Shown: positions 1-7,549, numbered from the stretch's first letter. The stretch is DNA of 37,916 nucleotides from an uncultured Oscillospiraceae bacterium (GCA_958426425.1 CATZYY010000008.1:1-37916), one strand, 5' to 3'. Made by a program: numbers and translations. The notes: generated by a model not told the origin, from the sequence alone.

Positions 1-51
1 TATCCCTTCGACCTGGAGAGCGAGGAAGCCATTTACAGAAAGTGCTACTAA
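1..51 (+). CDS. 3' end of an unidentified gene (partial)
   Basis: The first 51 bases read in frame 1 as the last 16 codons of a protein, ending in a TAA stop. The residues are YPFDLESEEAIYRKCY. The rest lies outside the window, so no function can be given. A rho-independent terminator follows within 25 bases, which supports this as a true gene end. Confidence 0.55.
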   Translation, partial: YPFDLESEEAIYRKCY

Positions 52-72
52 GCCGTTCTTTTCCCATTCTTT

Positions 73-106
73 AAAAGCAGCCGCCCTTTCGGGCGGCTGT
101 TTTTTC
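73..106 (+). terminator. Rho-independent terminator of the upstream partial gene
   Basis: A 9-bp GC-rich stem (CAGCCGCCC at 78-86, GGGCGGCTG at 91-99) with a TTTC loop is followed by a run of Ts. It separates the partial gene at the left edge from niaR. Confidence 0.85.
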
Positions 107-147
107 TTGCATGTCCCTAAAAATGTGATATACTGCTGTCAAGACAG
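107..147 (+). promoter_or_regulatory. niaR promoter with a NiaR-like operator
   Basis: TTGCAT (107-112), 16 bases, then TATACT (129-134) makes a good sigma-A promoter. Directly downstream is the dyad CTGTC-AA-GACAG (136-147). Its core TGTCAAGACA is identical to the core of the large palindrome before the transporter gene at 796. Autoregulation by NiaR is an inference from this shared core. Confidence 0.65.
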
Positions 148-165
148 TTCTTAGGAGGGATACTC

Positions 166-678
166 ATGCATGCAGCTCAACGCCGCCAGGCAATCCTGGA
201 TGTCCTGCGCCAGTCCGGCGGGCCAGTCAGCGCTTCCGCCCTGGCGGAGCGGTTCTCCGTCAGCCGCCAGATCATCGTGGGAGACATTGCCCTGCTGCGT
301 GCCTCCGGGGCTGCGGTCTCTGCCACGCCCCGTGGCTATGTGATTCTCTCCGCTGCCACAGGCCTTACGCGTCAGGTGGCCTGCCAGCACGATGCCGCCG
401 GCATGGAGGCAGAGCTCAACGCCATGGTGGACAACGGCTGCACCGTGTTAGATGTGATCGTGGAACACCCCATCTACGGTCAGCTGACCGGCCCCCTACA
501 GCTGTCCAGCCGGTACGACGTGGCCCAATTCATCACCCGCTGCACCCAGTACGAAGCCCGGCCGCTCTCCGCCCTGACCGAGGGCATTCACCTCCACACC
601 CTCTCCTGCCCTGACGAGGCGGCCTTCCATCGGGTGCAGGATGCCCTGCGGACTTTGGGCGTCCTGCTGGAGGGCTGA
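166..678 (+). CDS. niaR: NiaR-type niacin-responsive transcriptional repressor (HTH + 3H domain)
   Basis: The 170-residue protein has an N-terminal HTH_11 helix-turn-helix (about residues 21-47) and a C-terminal 3H domain. Histidine-containing motifs are visible: CQHD around residue 75, HPIYG at 101-105 and HLH at 142-144. In this family the 3H domain binds nicotinic acid and a metal, and the repressor shuts NAD-salvage and niacin-uptake genes when niacin is plentiful. Length and layout match the family. An AGGAGGG ribosome site lies 7 bases before the ATG. A strong promoter inside a palindrome follows the stop, leading to a membrane transporter gene, so the pair looks like a regulator and its target. 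Assignment is from motif recognition only. Confidence 0.85.
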   Translation: MHAAQRRQAILDVLRQSGGPVSASALAERFSVSRQIIVGDIALLRASGAAVSATPRGYVILSAATGLTRQVACQHDAAGMEAELNAMVDNGCTVLDVIVEHPIYGQLTGPLQLSSRYDVAQFITRCTQYEARPLSALTEGIHLHTLSCPDEAAFHRVQDALRTLGVLLEG

Positions 679-687
679 AAAAAGCGG

Positions 688-752
688 TTGACATCCGCAC
701 AGGATGCGTGTATGATACGGTAGACAGGTGTCAAGACACCTGTCTACCGTAT
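688..752 (+). promoter_or_regulatory. Consensus promoter embedded in a 38-bp perfect palindrome (NiaR operator)
   Basis: TTGACA (688-693), a 17-base spacer and TATGAT (711-716) form a near-perfect promoter. A perfect inverted repeat with two 18-base arms (715-732 and 735-752) around a 2-base AA centre starts in the -10 box and covers the transcription start. Its core, GGTGTCAAGACACC, matches the niaR promoter dyad. A bound repressor here would block RNA polymerase. Confidence 0.8.
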
Positions 753-795
753 TGTCTTATTTTCCAATATTCTACGAAAGAAACAGGTGTCTCCC

Positions 796-1884
796 ATGGA
801 AAAGTTCAAAGCCTTTTTGAAACGGAAAAACATTGTGATCTCCGGCAAACGGTACGGCATCGACGCCCTGGGCGCCATGGCCCAGGGTCTCTTTTGCTCG
901 CTGCTGATCGGCACCATTCTGGATACTCTGGGCGATCAGCTGGGTGTTGCGTTTCTGGTAACCGTAGGCGGCTACGCCTCCGCCATGAGCGGCGCCGCCA
1001 TGGCCGTGGCCATCGGATATGCCCTCCAGGCACCGCCCATGGTACTGTTCTCCCTGGTAACGGTAGGCTATGCCGCCAACGCTCTGGGTTCCACCACCCT
1101 ATCCGGCGGCAGCGGCGCAGGCGGCCCCCTGGCGGTACTGTTCATCGCCGTCATTGCCGCCGAGCTGGGCAAAGCCGTCAGCAAAGAGACCAAAATCGAT
1201 CTGCTGGTGACACCGCTGGTGACCATCCTCTCCGGCGTACTTCTCTCTGCCTGGTGGGCACCTGCCATCGGCACCGCCGCCAGCGCCGTAGGTAACTTTG
1301 TCAAGTGGGCCACCGTGCTCCAGCCCTTCTGGATGGGCATTCTGGTGTCCGTGGTCATCGGCATCGCCCTGACCCTGCCCATCTCCTCCGCTGCCATCTG
1401 CGCCGCCATCGGCTTGACGGGCCTTGCCGGCGGCGCCGCCGTGGCGGGCTGCTGCGCCAATATGGTGGGCTTCGCCGTCATGAGCTTCCGGGAAAACCGC
1501 TGGGGCGGTCTGGTGAGCCAAGGATTGGGCACCTCCATGCTGCAGATGGGCAACATCGTGCGGAACCCAAAGATCTGGCTGCCGGCCATTCTGACCTCCG
1601 CCATCACCGGGCCTCTGGCCACCTGTGTGTTCCACTTTGAGATGAACGATCCCGCCTCCGGCGTGGCCAGCGGCATGGGCACCTGCGGCATGGTGGGACC
1701 TATCGGCGTCTACACCGGCTGGGTCAACGACGTGGCCCTGGGCGTCAAGGACGCCATCACCGGCATGGACTGGCTGGCTATGGCCCTGATCTGCTTCATT
1801 TTGCCGGCGGTGCTGACGTGGCTGTTTGGCCTGTTCTTCCGCCGGATCGGCTGGATCAAGGAAGGAGATTTGACCCTCTCCTGA
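796..1884 (+). CDS. PTS_EIIC_2-like membrane transporter under a NiaR-type operator
   Basis: The 362-residue protein is very hydrophobic, with about nine or ten predicted membrane segments rich in Gly and Ala. Its overall pattern resembles the PTS transporter subunit IIC family 2 (PF13303). No EIIA or EIIB domain or gene is nearby, so it may not work as a classical sugar PTS permease. The start chosen is ATG 796, which has AGGTGT 5 bases upstream; a GTG at 787 lacks a ribosome site. It follows niaR, and its promoter lies inside the 38-bp palindrome, so niacin or a related pyridine is a candidate substrate. That substrate is inference; the fold family and operator are what can be seen. Confidence 0.7.
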   Translation: MEKFKAFLKRKNIVISGKRYGIDALGAMAQGLFCSLLIGTILDTLGDQLGVAFLVTVGGYASAMSGAAMAVAIGYALQAPPMVLFSLVTVGYAANALGSTTLSGGSGAGGPLAVLFIAVIAAELGKAVSKETKIDLLVTPLVTILSGVLLSAWWAPAIGTAASAVGNFVKWATVLQPFWMGILVSVVIGIALTLPISSAAICAAIGLTGLAGGAAVAGCCANMVGFAVMSFRENRWGGLVSQGLGTSMLQMGNIVRNPKIWLPAILTSAITGPLATCVFHFEMNDPASGVASGMGTCGMVGPIGVYTGWVNDVALGVKDAITGMDWLAMALICFILPAVLTWLFGLFFRRIGWIKEGDLTLS

Positions 1885-1957
1885 GCCTTGCGCCCAAGTG
1901 GCGGATGTGCTATGCTGATAAAAAATCCGGCGATGCCGCCGCAAAGGAGAAATGGTC

Positions 1958-2377
1958 ATGGAATACCGTAAATTTGGTGATACATACGTGGTCCGCATGG
2001 ACAAGGGTGAGGAAATCCTGGAGCAGGTAAAGGCCCTGGCCATGGCGGAGGATATCCGTCTCGCCTCCGTTCAGGCTCTGGGCGCCGTCAACGACATCAC
2101 GGTAGGCGTGTTTGACACGGTGAAAAAGGAATACCATGCCAACCACTTCCAGGGAACCTTTGAGATCGTCTCCCTCACCGGCACCATCGACACCATGGAC
2201 GGAAACTTCTACACCCATCTGCACATGAGCGCCGGAGACGACCAGGGCCGGGTCTTCGGCGGCCATCTGAACCGGGCGGTGGTCAGCGCCACCTGCGAGA
2301 TGCTGGTTCGGGTGCTGCCCGGCGCTATGGACCGGGCCTTCAGCCCGGAGATCGGACTGAACCTGCTGAAATTCTGA
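1958..2377 (+). CDS. PPC domain (DUF296) DNA-binding-like protein
   Basis: The 139-residue protein is a single PPC/DUF296 domain, a small trimeric fold found alone in bacteria and fused to AT-hooks in plants. Conserved features are the LGAVND segment near residues 41-46 and histidines in THLH (86-89) and GGHL (101-104), which bind a metal in bacterial members. No AT-hook is visible. ATG 1958 is preferred over ATG 1952 because AAAGGAGA ends 7 bases before 1958 but only 1 base before 1952. It lies 73 bases after the transporter, so it may belong to the same transcript. Its cellular role is unknown. Confidence 0.8.
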   Translation: MEYRKFGDTYVVRMDKGEEILEQVKALAMAEDIRLASVQALGAVNDITVGVFDTVKKEYHANHFQGTFEIVSLTGTIDTMDGNFYTHLHMSAGDDQGRVFGGHLNRAVVSATCEMLVRVLPGAMDRAFSPEIGLNLLKF

Positions 2378-2386
2378 ATACAGACA

Positions 2387-2421
2387 AGAGGGCCTGGGAT
2401 AATCCCCGGCCCTCTTTTTTG
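2387..2421 (+). terminator. Rho-independent terminator after the PPC-domain gene
   Basis: A stem built from AGAGGGCC and GGCCCTCT around a short loop is followed by a T-run. It ends the niaR-side plus-strand unit. Confidence 0.8.
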
Positions 2422-2430
2422 CCAAGTCTA

Positions 2431-2459
2431 TTGACAGCGGTTGCTGTATGTGATATATT
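2431..2459 (+). promoter_or_regulatory. Promoter of the membrane protein / XRE pair
   Basis: TTGACA (2431-2436), a 17-base spacer and TATATT (2454-2459) lie about 50 bases before the GTG start at 2509. Confidence 0.75.
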
Positions 2460-2508
2460 TTTATCGTAAAAAGCGAATCAGTTCACATTATTGGAAAAGG
2501 AGACTCCT

Positions 2509-2946
2509 GTGAAGCAGCAGCGCAATCCCCTGTCCTATTTGGGCTGGCTGGGACTGATCGGCTTTTGGGGACTGGTCTCCAGCATGGTGAATCTGTGCGT
2601 CTTTTTTCTGTTCTTCTTTTTCTTTACCTATCGGGCCAAGATCCCGGACGAACTGTTTTGGATCGACGTGCACAAGGCCGCCACCAGAACCCTGGCGGGC
2701 TACATGACATTCTTCCTCCTGTTCACGCTGTCAATCTACATCCGGGGCTGTTATTTTCACCTGGAACCGCCCGTTCTGCAGGATGGATTTTATCAGGTCC
2801 CCATCGTGCAGTGGCAGCAGTCCCTGTGGTTTGTAGGCTTCATAAATACTTCTGTGGTTGTTATAGTATACCTGTTCATGTTCACGTTGATGTATCTGAA
2901 TTACCGGGAGCGCCGCTTCGCGGGGCCGGAGGATGACCCATGCTGA
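2509..2946 (+). CDS. Small membrane protein paired with an XRE regulator
   Basis: The 145-residue protein has three clear hydrophobic segments (about residues 10-42, 64-83 and 103-128) and charged ends. The start is taken as GTG 2509, because GGAG (2499-2502) sits 6 bases upstream; the longer TTG reading from 2491 would overlap the ribosome site. Its last 7 bases overlap the following XRE gene, so the two are translationally coupled. Firmicutes often couple a small multi-helix membrane protein to a Cro-like regulator in this way. I cannot assign a transport or sensing role. Confidence 0.65.
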   Translation: MKQQRNPLSYLGWLGLIGFWGLVSSMVNLCVFFLFFFFFTYRAKIPDELFWIDVHKAATRTLAGYMTFFLLFTLSIYIRGCYFHLEPPVLQDGFYQVPIVQWQQSLWFVGFINTSVVVIVYLFMFTLMYLNYRERRFAGPEDDPC

Positions 2947-3140
2947 AAACCCGACTGAAAGAATACCGGGCCCGGTTCGGGCTGAAGCAGGAGGACCTGG
3001 CCAATCTGGTGGGGGTCCGGCGTGAGACCATCGGCAACCTGGAAAACGGCCGGTACAATCCATCGCTGAAGCTGGCCATGGACATCGCAAAGGTATTCCA
3101 CACCACTGTGGAGGAGCTGTTCTGCTTCCAGGAGGAGTGA
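2940..3140 (+). CDS. XRE-family small helix-turn-helix regulator
   Basis: The 66-residue protein is a single Cro/C1-type HTH (recognition region about residues 17-37, QEDLANLVGVRRETIGNLENG) ending in the common VEELF motif. This short form usually acts as a dimeric repressor. The ribosome site GGAGG (2928-2932) lies 7 bases before the ATG. It overlaps the preceding membrane protein gene by 7 bases, so they form one operon and the regulator probably controls their shared promoter. The 296 bases after it, up to the GNAT gene, hold no convincing gene. Confidence 0.85.
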   Translation: MLKTRLKEYRARFGLKQEDLANLVGVRRETIGNLENGRYNPSLKLAMDIAKVFHTTVEELFCFQEE

Positions 3141-3398
3141 GGGCGGGACGCGGTCAGAATTGAAAACCGCCCGGACAATACTGCCGGAGGTTCGCTTGGA
3201 ATTGCGTCCCGCATCCACCCGGCCTCAAGCCTACTATCTCCGAACCCCCCGCAAAGATGGGCAGTACACGGTCTGCCCTTATGGCACGCCGCCGGAAGTG
3301 CGGTGAAAATTGCCCCCCGGCCCAACACAGGGCAGTCCCCTTTCCCCAGGAAACGGCTCTGGAAACCGCATGCGATACTCCCCGTTCATTTTTACGCC

Positions 3399-3428
3399 AA
3401 AAAGCCTTCCCTGTCGGGAAGGCTTTTT
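3399..3428 (-). terminator. Hairpin terminator between converging genes
   Basis: A 13-bp stem (AAAAAGCCTTCCC at 3399-3411, GGGAAGGCTTTTT at 3416-3428) with a TGTC loop has A and T tails on both sides. It can end the minus-strand GNAT operon and any plus-strand transcript from the XRE pair. Confidence 0.8.
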
Positions 3429-3436
3429 CGTTGGGC

Positions 3437-3922
3437 TTAGTTCTTTTCCGCCAAATTCCTCAGGGTGTCCCCGGCGAGCCGGTACACCGTCCAGTCGCTC
3501 ATGGGCTCCGCCCCCAGGGAGCGGTAAAAGGCGATGCTGGGCTCGTTCCAGTCCAGGCACCACCACTCCAGCCGTCCGCAGCCCCGTTCCACGGCCAAGG
3601 CCGCCAGATGCTTCAAAATGGCCTTGCCCACGCCCCGGCCACGGACCTCCGGCAGGACGAACAGATCCTCCAGGTACAGTCCCGCCCGGCCCAGGAAGGT
3701 GGAGAAGTTGTGGAAGAACAGGGCAAAGCCCACCTCTTTTCCCTCCAGCACGGCGAAGATCACCTCCGCCTTGCACCGGTCAAAGAGCCACTCCTCCAAA
3801 GTAGCCTCGTCGGCCACCACCTGGTCCGCCATATGCTCATATTCCGCCAAAGCCCGGATGAACTCCAGGATCAGCGGTACGTCTTTCCGCTCCGCGCTGC
3901 GGAAGGTCAGGGTGCATTCCAT
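3437..3922 (-). CDS. GNAT N-acetyltransferase (spermidine/diamine acetyltransferase-like)
   Basis: The 161-residue protein is a complete GNAT domain. Motif A, the acetyl-CoA pyrophosphate loop, is visible as RGRGVG at residues 94-99 after the strand YLEDLFVL. Motif B follows with NEPSIAFYRSLGA around 126-138. The region resembling YEHMADQV near residue 28 and the LDWN segment recall the SAT2/thialysine acetyltransferase group, which acetylates small amines. The true substrate cannot be told from sequence. It is the last gene of a leftward run (GreA, ArsC-like, Dus, GNAT) ending at the hairpin at 3399-3428. Confidence 0.85.
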   Translation of the reverse strand: MECTLTFRSAERKDVPLILEFIRALAEYEHMADQVVADEATLEEWLFDRCKAEVIFAVLEGKEVGFALFFHNFSTFLGRAGLYLEDLFVLPEVRGRGVGKAILKHLAALAVERGCGRLEWWCLDWNEPSIAFYRSLGAEPMSDWTVYRLAGDTLRNLAEKN

Positions 3923-3942
3923 AGAAAACCGTCTCCTTTTTC

Positions 3943-4908
3943 TCAGATCAGCGGGCCGGTGGCATAGGTCCGCAGGGGCAGGGTCTGGAAGATCTCCGCC
4001 TCAATGGATTCATAGGCCGCCGGTCCCCGAGACCGGCGCAGCTTTTTGTCCAGCTTGTCGCTGTCCTCAAAGAGGTGAATCAGGTAGAACCAGACCTCCT
4101 TCATCCGCTGGGCCGCGGGCTGAGGCTGCCCGTAGAACTCTTTGTACTGCCGGTACAGCTCCGCCGTGAAGCGCTCCAGCTCCTGCCGGGTGGCGGCGCC
4201 GCCGCCGCGGATTTTGCGGAACAAGGCCGGGTCCGCCACGCCGCCCCGGCCGATCATCACCGCCTCCACCGACGGGTAGTCCCGCTCAAAGGCGGCGCAG
4301 TCCTCCACCGTCAGCAGGTCCCCGTTGTAGCACACCGGGTTCCGGCTCCCCTCCGCCGCCAGGCAGAACTGGTCGAAGTGGATGGGCCCCCGGTACTTCT
4401 CCTTTCGGATTCTGGGGTGCACCGTGAGGCAGGCGATGGGATAGCGGTTGTAGATCTCCAGCAGGCGGGCAAACTCCTCCGGCGTGTCGTAGCCCAGCCG
4501 GGTCTTGACGGATACCGGCAGCCGCACGGCGGAGAACACCCGGTCGAAAAAACGATCCAGGTCCTCCGGACGGGCCAGAAAGCCGGAGCCCTTGCCCTTG
4601 GCGGTGACAGTGCCGGAAGGGCAGCCCAGGTTCAGGTTCACCTCGCCGTAGCCCAGGTCCGCCGCCACCTCCGCAGCCCAGAGGAAGTCCTCCGCCCGGC
4701 AGGTCATCACCTGGGGCACCAGGAGCAGGTCGCCGTTGTTGGCCCGGTCCAGCTCCCGCCGGTCCCGCTGAGTCAGAATGTGCTGGTCCGTGGGGGAGAA
4801 AAAGGGGATGAAATACCGATCCGCTCCGCCGAACATGGCGTGATGGACCCGGCGGAACACCACCTTAGTGATGCCGTCCAGTGGGGCGAAGTCGTATCGG
4901 GCGATCAC
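3943..4908 (-). CDS. tRNA-dihydrouridine synthase (Dus family)
   Basis: The 321-residue flavoprotein family reduces uridines to dihydrouridine in tRNA. Visible motifs are VPQVMTC (Q-motif, about 64-70), the catalytic cysteine in NLNLGCPS (Cys96), KTRLGYD (FMN binding, 135-141), TVHPR near 162, YNGD near 194 and MIGRGG near 208. The start is GTG 4908, which overlaps the stop of the upstream ArsC-like gene by 4 bases; GGGAGGAG lies about 10 bases before it. The longer open frame to 5127 reads through that gene and is rejected. Which uridine positions are modified cannot be predicted. Confidence 0.9.
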   Translation of the reverse strand: MIARYDFAPLDGITKVVFRRVHHAMFGGADRYFIPFFSPTDQHILTQRDRRELDRANNGDLLLVPQVMTCRAEDFLWAAEVAADLGYGEVNLNLGCPSGTVTAKGKGSGFLARPEDLDRFFDRVFSAVRLPVSVKTRLGYDTPEEFARLLEIYNRYPIACLTVHPRIRKEKYRGPIHFDQFCLAAEGSRNPVCYNGDLLTVEDCAAFERDYPSVEAVMIGRGGVADPALFRKIRGGGAATRQELERFTAELYRQYKEFYGQPQPAAQRMKEVWFYLIHLFEDSDKLDKKLRRSRGPAAYESIEAEIFQTLPLRTYATGPLI

Positions 4909-5255
4909 AGCAGCCGCTCCTCCCATTCCTTGAGGCGGAAGCCGGTCAGAACGAAGTCCTCCCCGATCAGCAGAGGCCGCTTGACCAGCATACCGTCGGT
5001 GGCCAGGAGGGCGATCTGCTCGGCCTCGCTCATGGCGGGCAGCTTGTCCTTGAGGCCCAGGGCCTTGTACTGGAGGCCGCTGGTGTTGAAAAATTTCTTC
5101 AGGGGCAGGCCGCTGCGCTTCCACCACAGGGTCAGCTCCTCCGCAGAGGGGTTTTCCGTCTTAATGTCCCGGAAGTCATAGGCAATGCCCTTTTCCTCCA
5201 GCCAGGCCCGGGCCTTCTGGCAGGTGGAACACTTGGGATAGCAGATAAACAGCAT
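4905..5255 (-). CDS. ArsC/Spx-family thioredoxin-fold protein
   Basis: The 116-residue protein has the ArsC/Spx/MgsR fold. The redox motif is CSTC (Cys9 and Cys12), and the family KRPLLIG motif lies near residue 87. Members are either glutaredoxin-like arsenate reductases or RNA-polymerase-binding stress regulators such as Spx. CXXC fits both, so the role is left open. ATG 5255 was chosen because GGAGG lies about 8 bases before it; the longer frame to 5276 includes the ribosome site. It overlaps the dihydrouridine synthase by 4 bases and follows greA by 17 bases. No ars operon is nearby, which makes arsenate resistance less likely. Confidence 0.8.
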   Translation of the reverse strand: MLFICYPKCSTCQKARAWLEEKGIAYDFRDIKTENPSAEELTLWWKRSGLPLKKFFNTSGLQYKALGLKDKLPAMSEAEQIALLATDGMLVKRPLLIGEDFVLTGFRLKEWEERLL

Positions 5256-5272
5256 GGTGATTCCTCCTTCTC

Positions 5273-5776
5273 TCAATAGGCGCTGATGTCCAGGGAAGCG
5301 TCGTCTCCGCCCTTTTCGATGGCGCGGACCTCCACCTGGTATTTCATCTCCGGGCTCACCTCCACGGTGACCCGGTCCCCCACATGGCGGCCCAGCAGGG
5401 CCTTTCCCACAGGGGATTCCTTGCTGATGAGCCCCTTCAGGGCGTCCTGCCGCAATGTGGTGACAATGCGGAGGGTCATCTCCCCCTTGGTCATCTCATT
5501 GTAGATGGTCACCCTGTCAAAAAGGCCCACGGCATCGTCCTTGGACTCCGGGGCAATGACCTTGGCAGTGCGAATCATCCGCTCCAGATAGCGGATGCGG
5601 CTGTCGTTACGGTTTTTGGCCTGCTTGGCGCAGCGGTACTCAAAGTTTTCGCTGAGATCGCCAAAGGCCCGGGCGGTCTGGACTTCCTCAATCAGCTGAG
5701 GCCGCAGGACCCGGGTGCGGTAATCGATCTCCTGCCGCATTTTCTCAATGTCTACTTCCGTCAATTCATCGTACAT
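5273..5776 (-). CDS. greA: Transcription elongation factor GreA
   Basis: GreA rescues backtracked RNA polymerase by stimulating transcript cleavage in the secondary channel. The 167-residue protein has an N-terminal coiled coil with the conserved tip motif GDLSEN followed by EYRCAKQAKNRNDSRI, and a C-terminal FKBP-like domain with SPVGKALLG near residue 121. ATG 5776 is preceded by GAGAGGAG; the longer frame to 5812 reads upstream of it. It is slightly longer than usual (157-160). It heads the leftward operon with the ArsC-like, Dus and GNAT genes. Confidence 0.92.
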   Translation of the reverse strand: MYDELTEVDIEKMRQEIDYRTRVLRPQLIEEVQTARAFGDLSENFEYRCAKQAKNRNDSRIRYLERMIRTAKVIAPESKDDAVGLFDRVTIYNEMTKGEMTLRIVTTLRQDALKGLISKESPVGKALLGRHVGDRVTVEVSPEMKYQVEVRAIEKGGDDASLDISAY

Positions 5777-5826
5777 GTTGAAGGCTCCTCTCCCCGCCGT
5801 CAGGCGGAGCAATCTCTATGAAAACA

Positions 5827-5865
5827 GGGGAAAAAGCGCCGCGCATGACTGCGGCGCCTTTTCCC
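5827..5865 (-). terminator. Terminator of the ferredoxin/rubredoxin operon
   Basis: The stem GCGCCGC (5836-5842) and GCGGCGC (5851-5857) is extended by A/T-rich flanks. It lies just past the stop of the gene ending at 5872 and separates that operon from greA. Confidence 0.8.
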
Positions 5866-5871
5866 TGTCAT

Positions 5872-6504
5872 TCAACCAATTCGCTCCAGTTTGTCTCCGG
5901 TGGCCTTACACAGGGGGCATACCGCCTCCTGGTCTCCCTCCACCTCAAATACCTCTCCGCAGACCTTGCAGCGGTACTTCCGCACGACCTTCTGAGGGGT
6001 GGGCGCGTCATTGTCCGGCAGCAGCTCCAGCAGACGCCGGGCCGCCTCCGCCGGGAAATCCGGTGAGGGCGGCTTTTCCAGCAGTCCCCGCAGCAGGGCG
6101 TGGGTGTTTCCGCTTTGGGGCAGCATGTAGCCGGATTCCCGCAGCAGGTCCTCGTTGACCAGCCGGACAGACTTTTCAACGGCCTCCATCAGCCGCCGAA
6201 GCTCCGGGTCCTCCGCTCCGGCAGCCAGCTGCCGGGCCACAGCCTCCTGCTCCGCCTTCCGCCTTGCCATGGCAAGGGACTGCGCCACAACGGCCTCCGG
6301 CTTCTTCTGCTGGGGCGGGTACTCCAGCGGCACCATGGAGATGGCTCCGCTGGGACAGGCGGCGGCGCACACGCCGCAGCCAGTGCACTTGGTGGTGTCG
6401 ATGATACTATTCTCCGTGTCCGTGGCTCCGGTGGGGCAGACATACAGACACAGACAGTCCTTGGTGCATAGGCGCAGATTCCGAACGGCAATCTGAGTTT
6501 TCAT
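5872..6504 (-). CDS. Composite 4Fe-4S ferredoxin with C-terminal rubredoxin-like zinc ribbon
   Basis: The 210-residue protein starts with a two-cluster ferredoxin region. The second motif is canonical (Cys40, 43, 46, 50, followed by Pro). The first is unusual: Cys13, 17, 19, 23, spaced x3-x1-x3 rather than x2-x2-x3. A helical middle region follows, then a C-terminal rubredoxin-like ribbon with CKVC (179-182) and CPLC (196-199). It probably carries electrons between redox partners in the cytoplasm. It lies 15 bases after the rubredoxin-domain gene at 6520-7149, so the two form an operon. ATG 6504 has GGAGGGGA upstream. The partner enzyme is unknown. Confidence 0.75.
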   Translation of the reverse strand: MKTQIAVRNLRLCTKDCLCLYVCPTGATDTENSIIDTTKCTGCGVCAAACPSGAISMVPLEYPPQQKKPEAVVAQSLAMARRKAEQEAVARQLAAGAEDPELRRLMEAVEKSVRLVNEDLLRESGYMLPQSGNTHALLRGLLEKPPSPDFPAEAARRLLELLPDNDAPTPQKVVRKYRCKVCGEVFEVEGDQEAVCPLCKATGDKLERIG

Positions 6505-6519
6505 ATGGCTTCCCCTCCC

Positions 6520-7149
6520 TTACAGTCGGTCAAATTTCCAGTCCGGGACCTTGCATACCGGGCACAGTGCCGGGGGACGGTCCCCCACATAGGCAAAGCC
6601 GCAGACGGAGCAGACCCAGATGGAAGTATTCTTCAAAAAGGCGCTGCCCTCCTGCTGGTACTGCCGAGCCAAGGCGTGAAGAATTCTGGTCACCTTCTCG
6701 CCCCAGACGCACACCCGCTGGGTGCCCCGGTCCCCTTCCGCCTGGGCAGCCCCGCTGACTGCCGGATATCCTGCCTCCAGATCCTCCTGCAGCAAGTCCG
6801 CAAGGCGCTGGGTGTCCGCCGTTTTCGCCGCCGGAGCAACAGATGTAAAATAATCCGCGATCTGCCGGAACAAAGCCGCCTCCTCGTCTTTGTACTGCTT
6901 TTCGCAGCCTCGGGCCAAGTTGGAACAGATGGCCGCCAAGACCCCGGCGGGCAGTTCCGTTAGCTCCTCCTCCGCCGGAGCGGGCGCCGGGGACGGTGCC
7001 TTGGGCGCCTCTGCCGTCCCCTCCGGTTCAAACAGCTTCTTTCCCGCGCCGCACCAGGGGCAACGCCAAGTATCGGGCAGCGACGCAAAGGGCGCGCCCT
7101 CCTTCTCCTCGTCATAAATGTAACCGCAGATGGAACAGACGTATCTCAT
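6520..7149 (-). CDS. Rubredoxin-like protein with metal ribbons at both ends
   Basis: The 209-residue protein has an N-terminal rubredoxin (CSIC at 5-8, CPWCG from Cys30), a Pro/Ala-rich linker (about 45-60), a helical middle and a C-terminal rubrerythrin-type rubredoxin (CSVC at 180-183, CPVC at 196-199). The helical part resembles a ferritin-like domain, but I do not see a full set of ExxH diiron ligands, so it may not be a working peroxidase. A role in electron transfer or oxidative defence in an anaerobe is inferred. It is the first gene of the operon with the ferredoxin-rubredoxin gene; GGAGG lies 8 bases before ATG 7149. Confidence 0.75.
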   Translation of the reverse strand: MRYVCSICGYIYDEEKEGAPFASLPDTWRCPWCGAGKKLFEPEGTAEAPKAPSPAPAPAEEELTELPAGVLAAICSNLARGCEKQYKDEEAALFRQIADYFTSVAPAAKTADTQRLADLLQEDLEAGYPAVSGAAQAEGDRGTQRVCVWGEKVTRILHALARQYQQEGSAFLKNTSIWVCSVCGFAYVGDRPPALCPVCKVPDWKFDRL

Positions 7150-7243
7150 GGTTGGATTCCTCCCTGTCTCAGAATCGTTTTCCCGCGCCGCAGATCTTTT
7201 CCCTCTGGGATTTCATCTCAATATCCTACCAAGCATTTTCCCT

Positions 7244-7549
7244 TTACAGCATGGATAAAATCTGGTTTTTCGGTCTCGCGCCCACAGCCTGACGGACCAC
7301 CTGGCCATCCCGAACCACCATCAGTGTGGGAATGCTCATGATTTGGAACTGCTCTGCCAGCTCCCGCTGTTCGTCAATGTTGATCTTGCCCACCTTCACG
7401 TCGGGCCGCTCCTGGGCGATCTCCTCCACAATGGGGCTCACCATCCGGCAGGGGCCGCACCAACTGGCCCAGAAATCCAGCAGCACCGGCTTAGAAGACT
7501 GGACGACCTCCTCCTGAAAATTCTGTTTAGTAATATGAATAGCAGACAT
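7244..7549 (-). CDS. trxA: Thioredoxin
   Basis: The 101-residue protein is a standard thioredoxin with the active site WCGPC (residues 30-34), the buried Asp in LLDFWASW and the cis-proline in IMSIPTL. It reduces protein disulfides in the cytoplasm and is normally recycled by thioredoxin reductase, which is not in this window. AAGGAGG lies about 10 bases before ATG 7549. It sits upstream of the two rubredoxin/ferredoxin genes, 94 bases away, on the same strand, so the three make a redox cluster. Confidence 0.93.
   Translation of the reverse strand: MSAIHITKQNFQEEVVQSSKPVLLDFWASWCGPCRMVSPIVEEIAQERPDVKVGKINIDEQRELAEQFQIMSIPTLMVVRDGQVVRQAVGARPKNQILSML

Noticed and set aside
3160..3306. Possible 48-codon frame from TTG 3160, ending PYGTPPEVR
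   Set aside because: The purine-rich ribosome-like site is about 18 bases too far upstream, and no family is recognised.
4905..5255. Arsenate resistance gene
   Set aside because: The fold fits ArsC, but there is no arsR, arsB or acr3 nearby and the CXXC motif is equally typical of Spx-like proteins.
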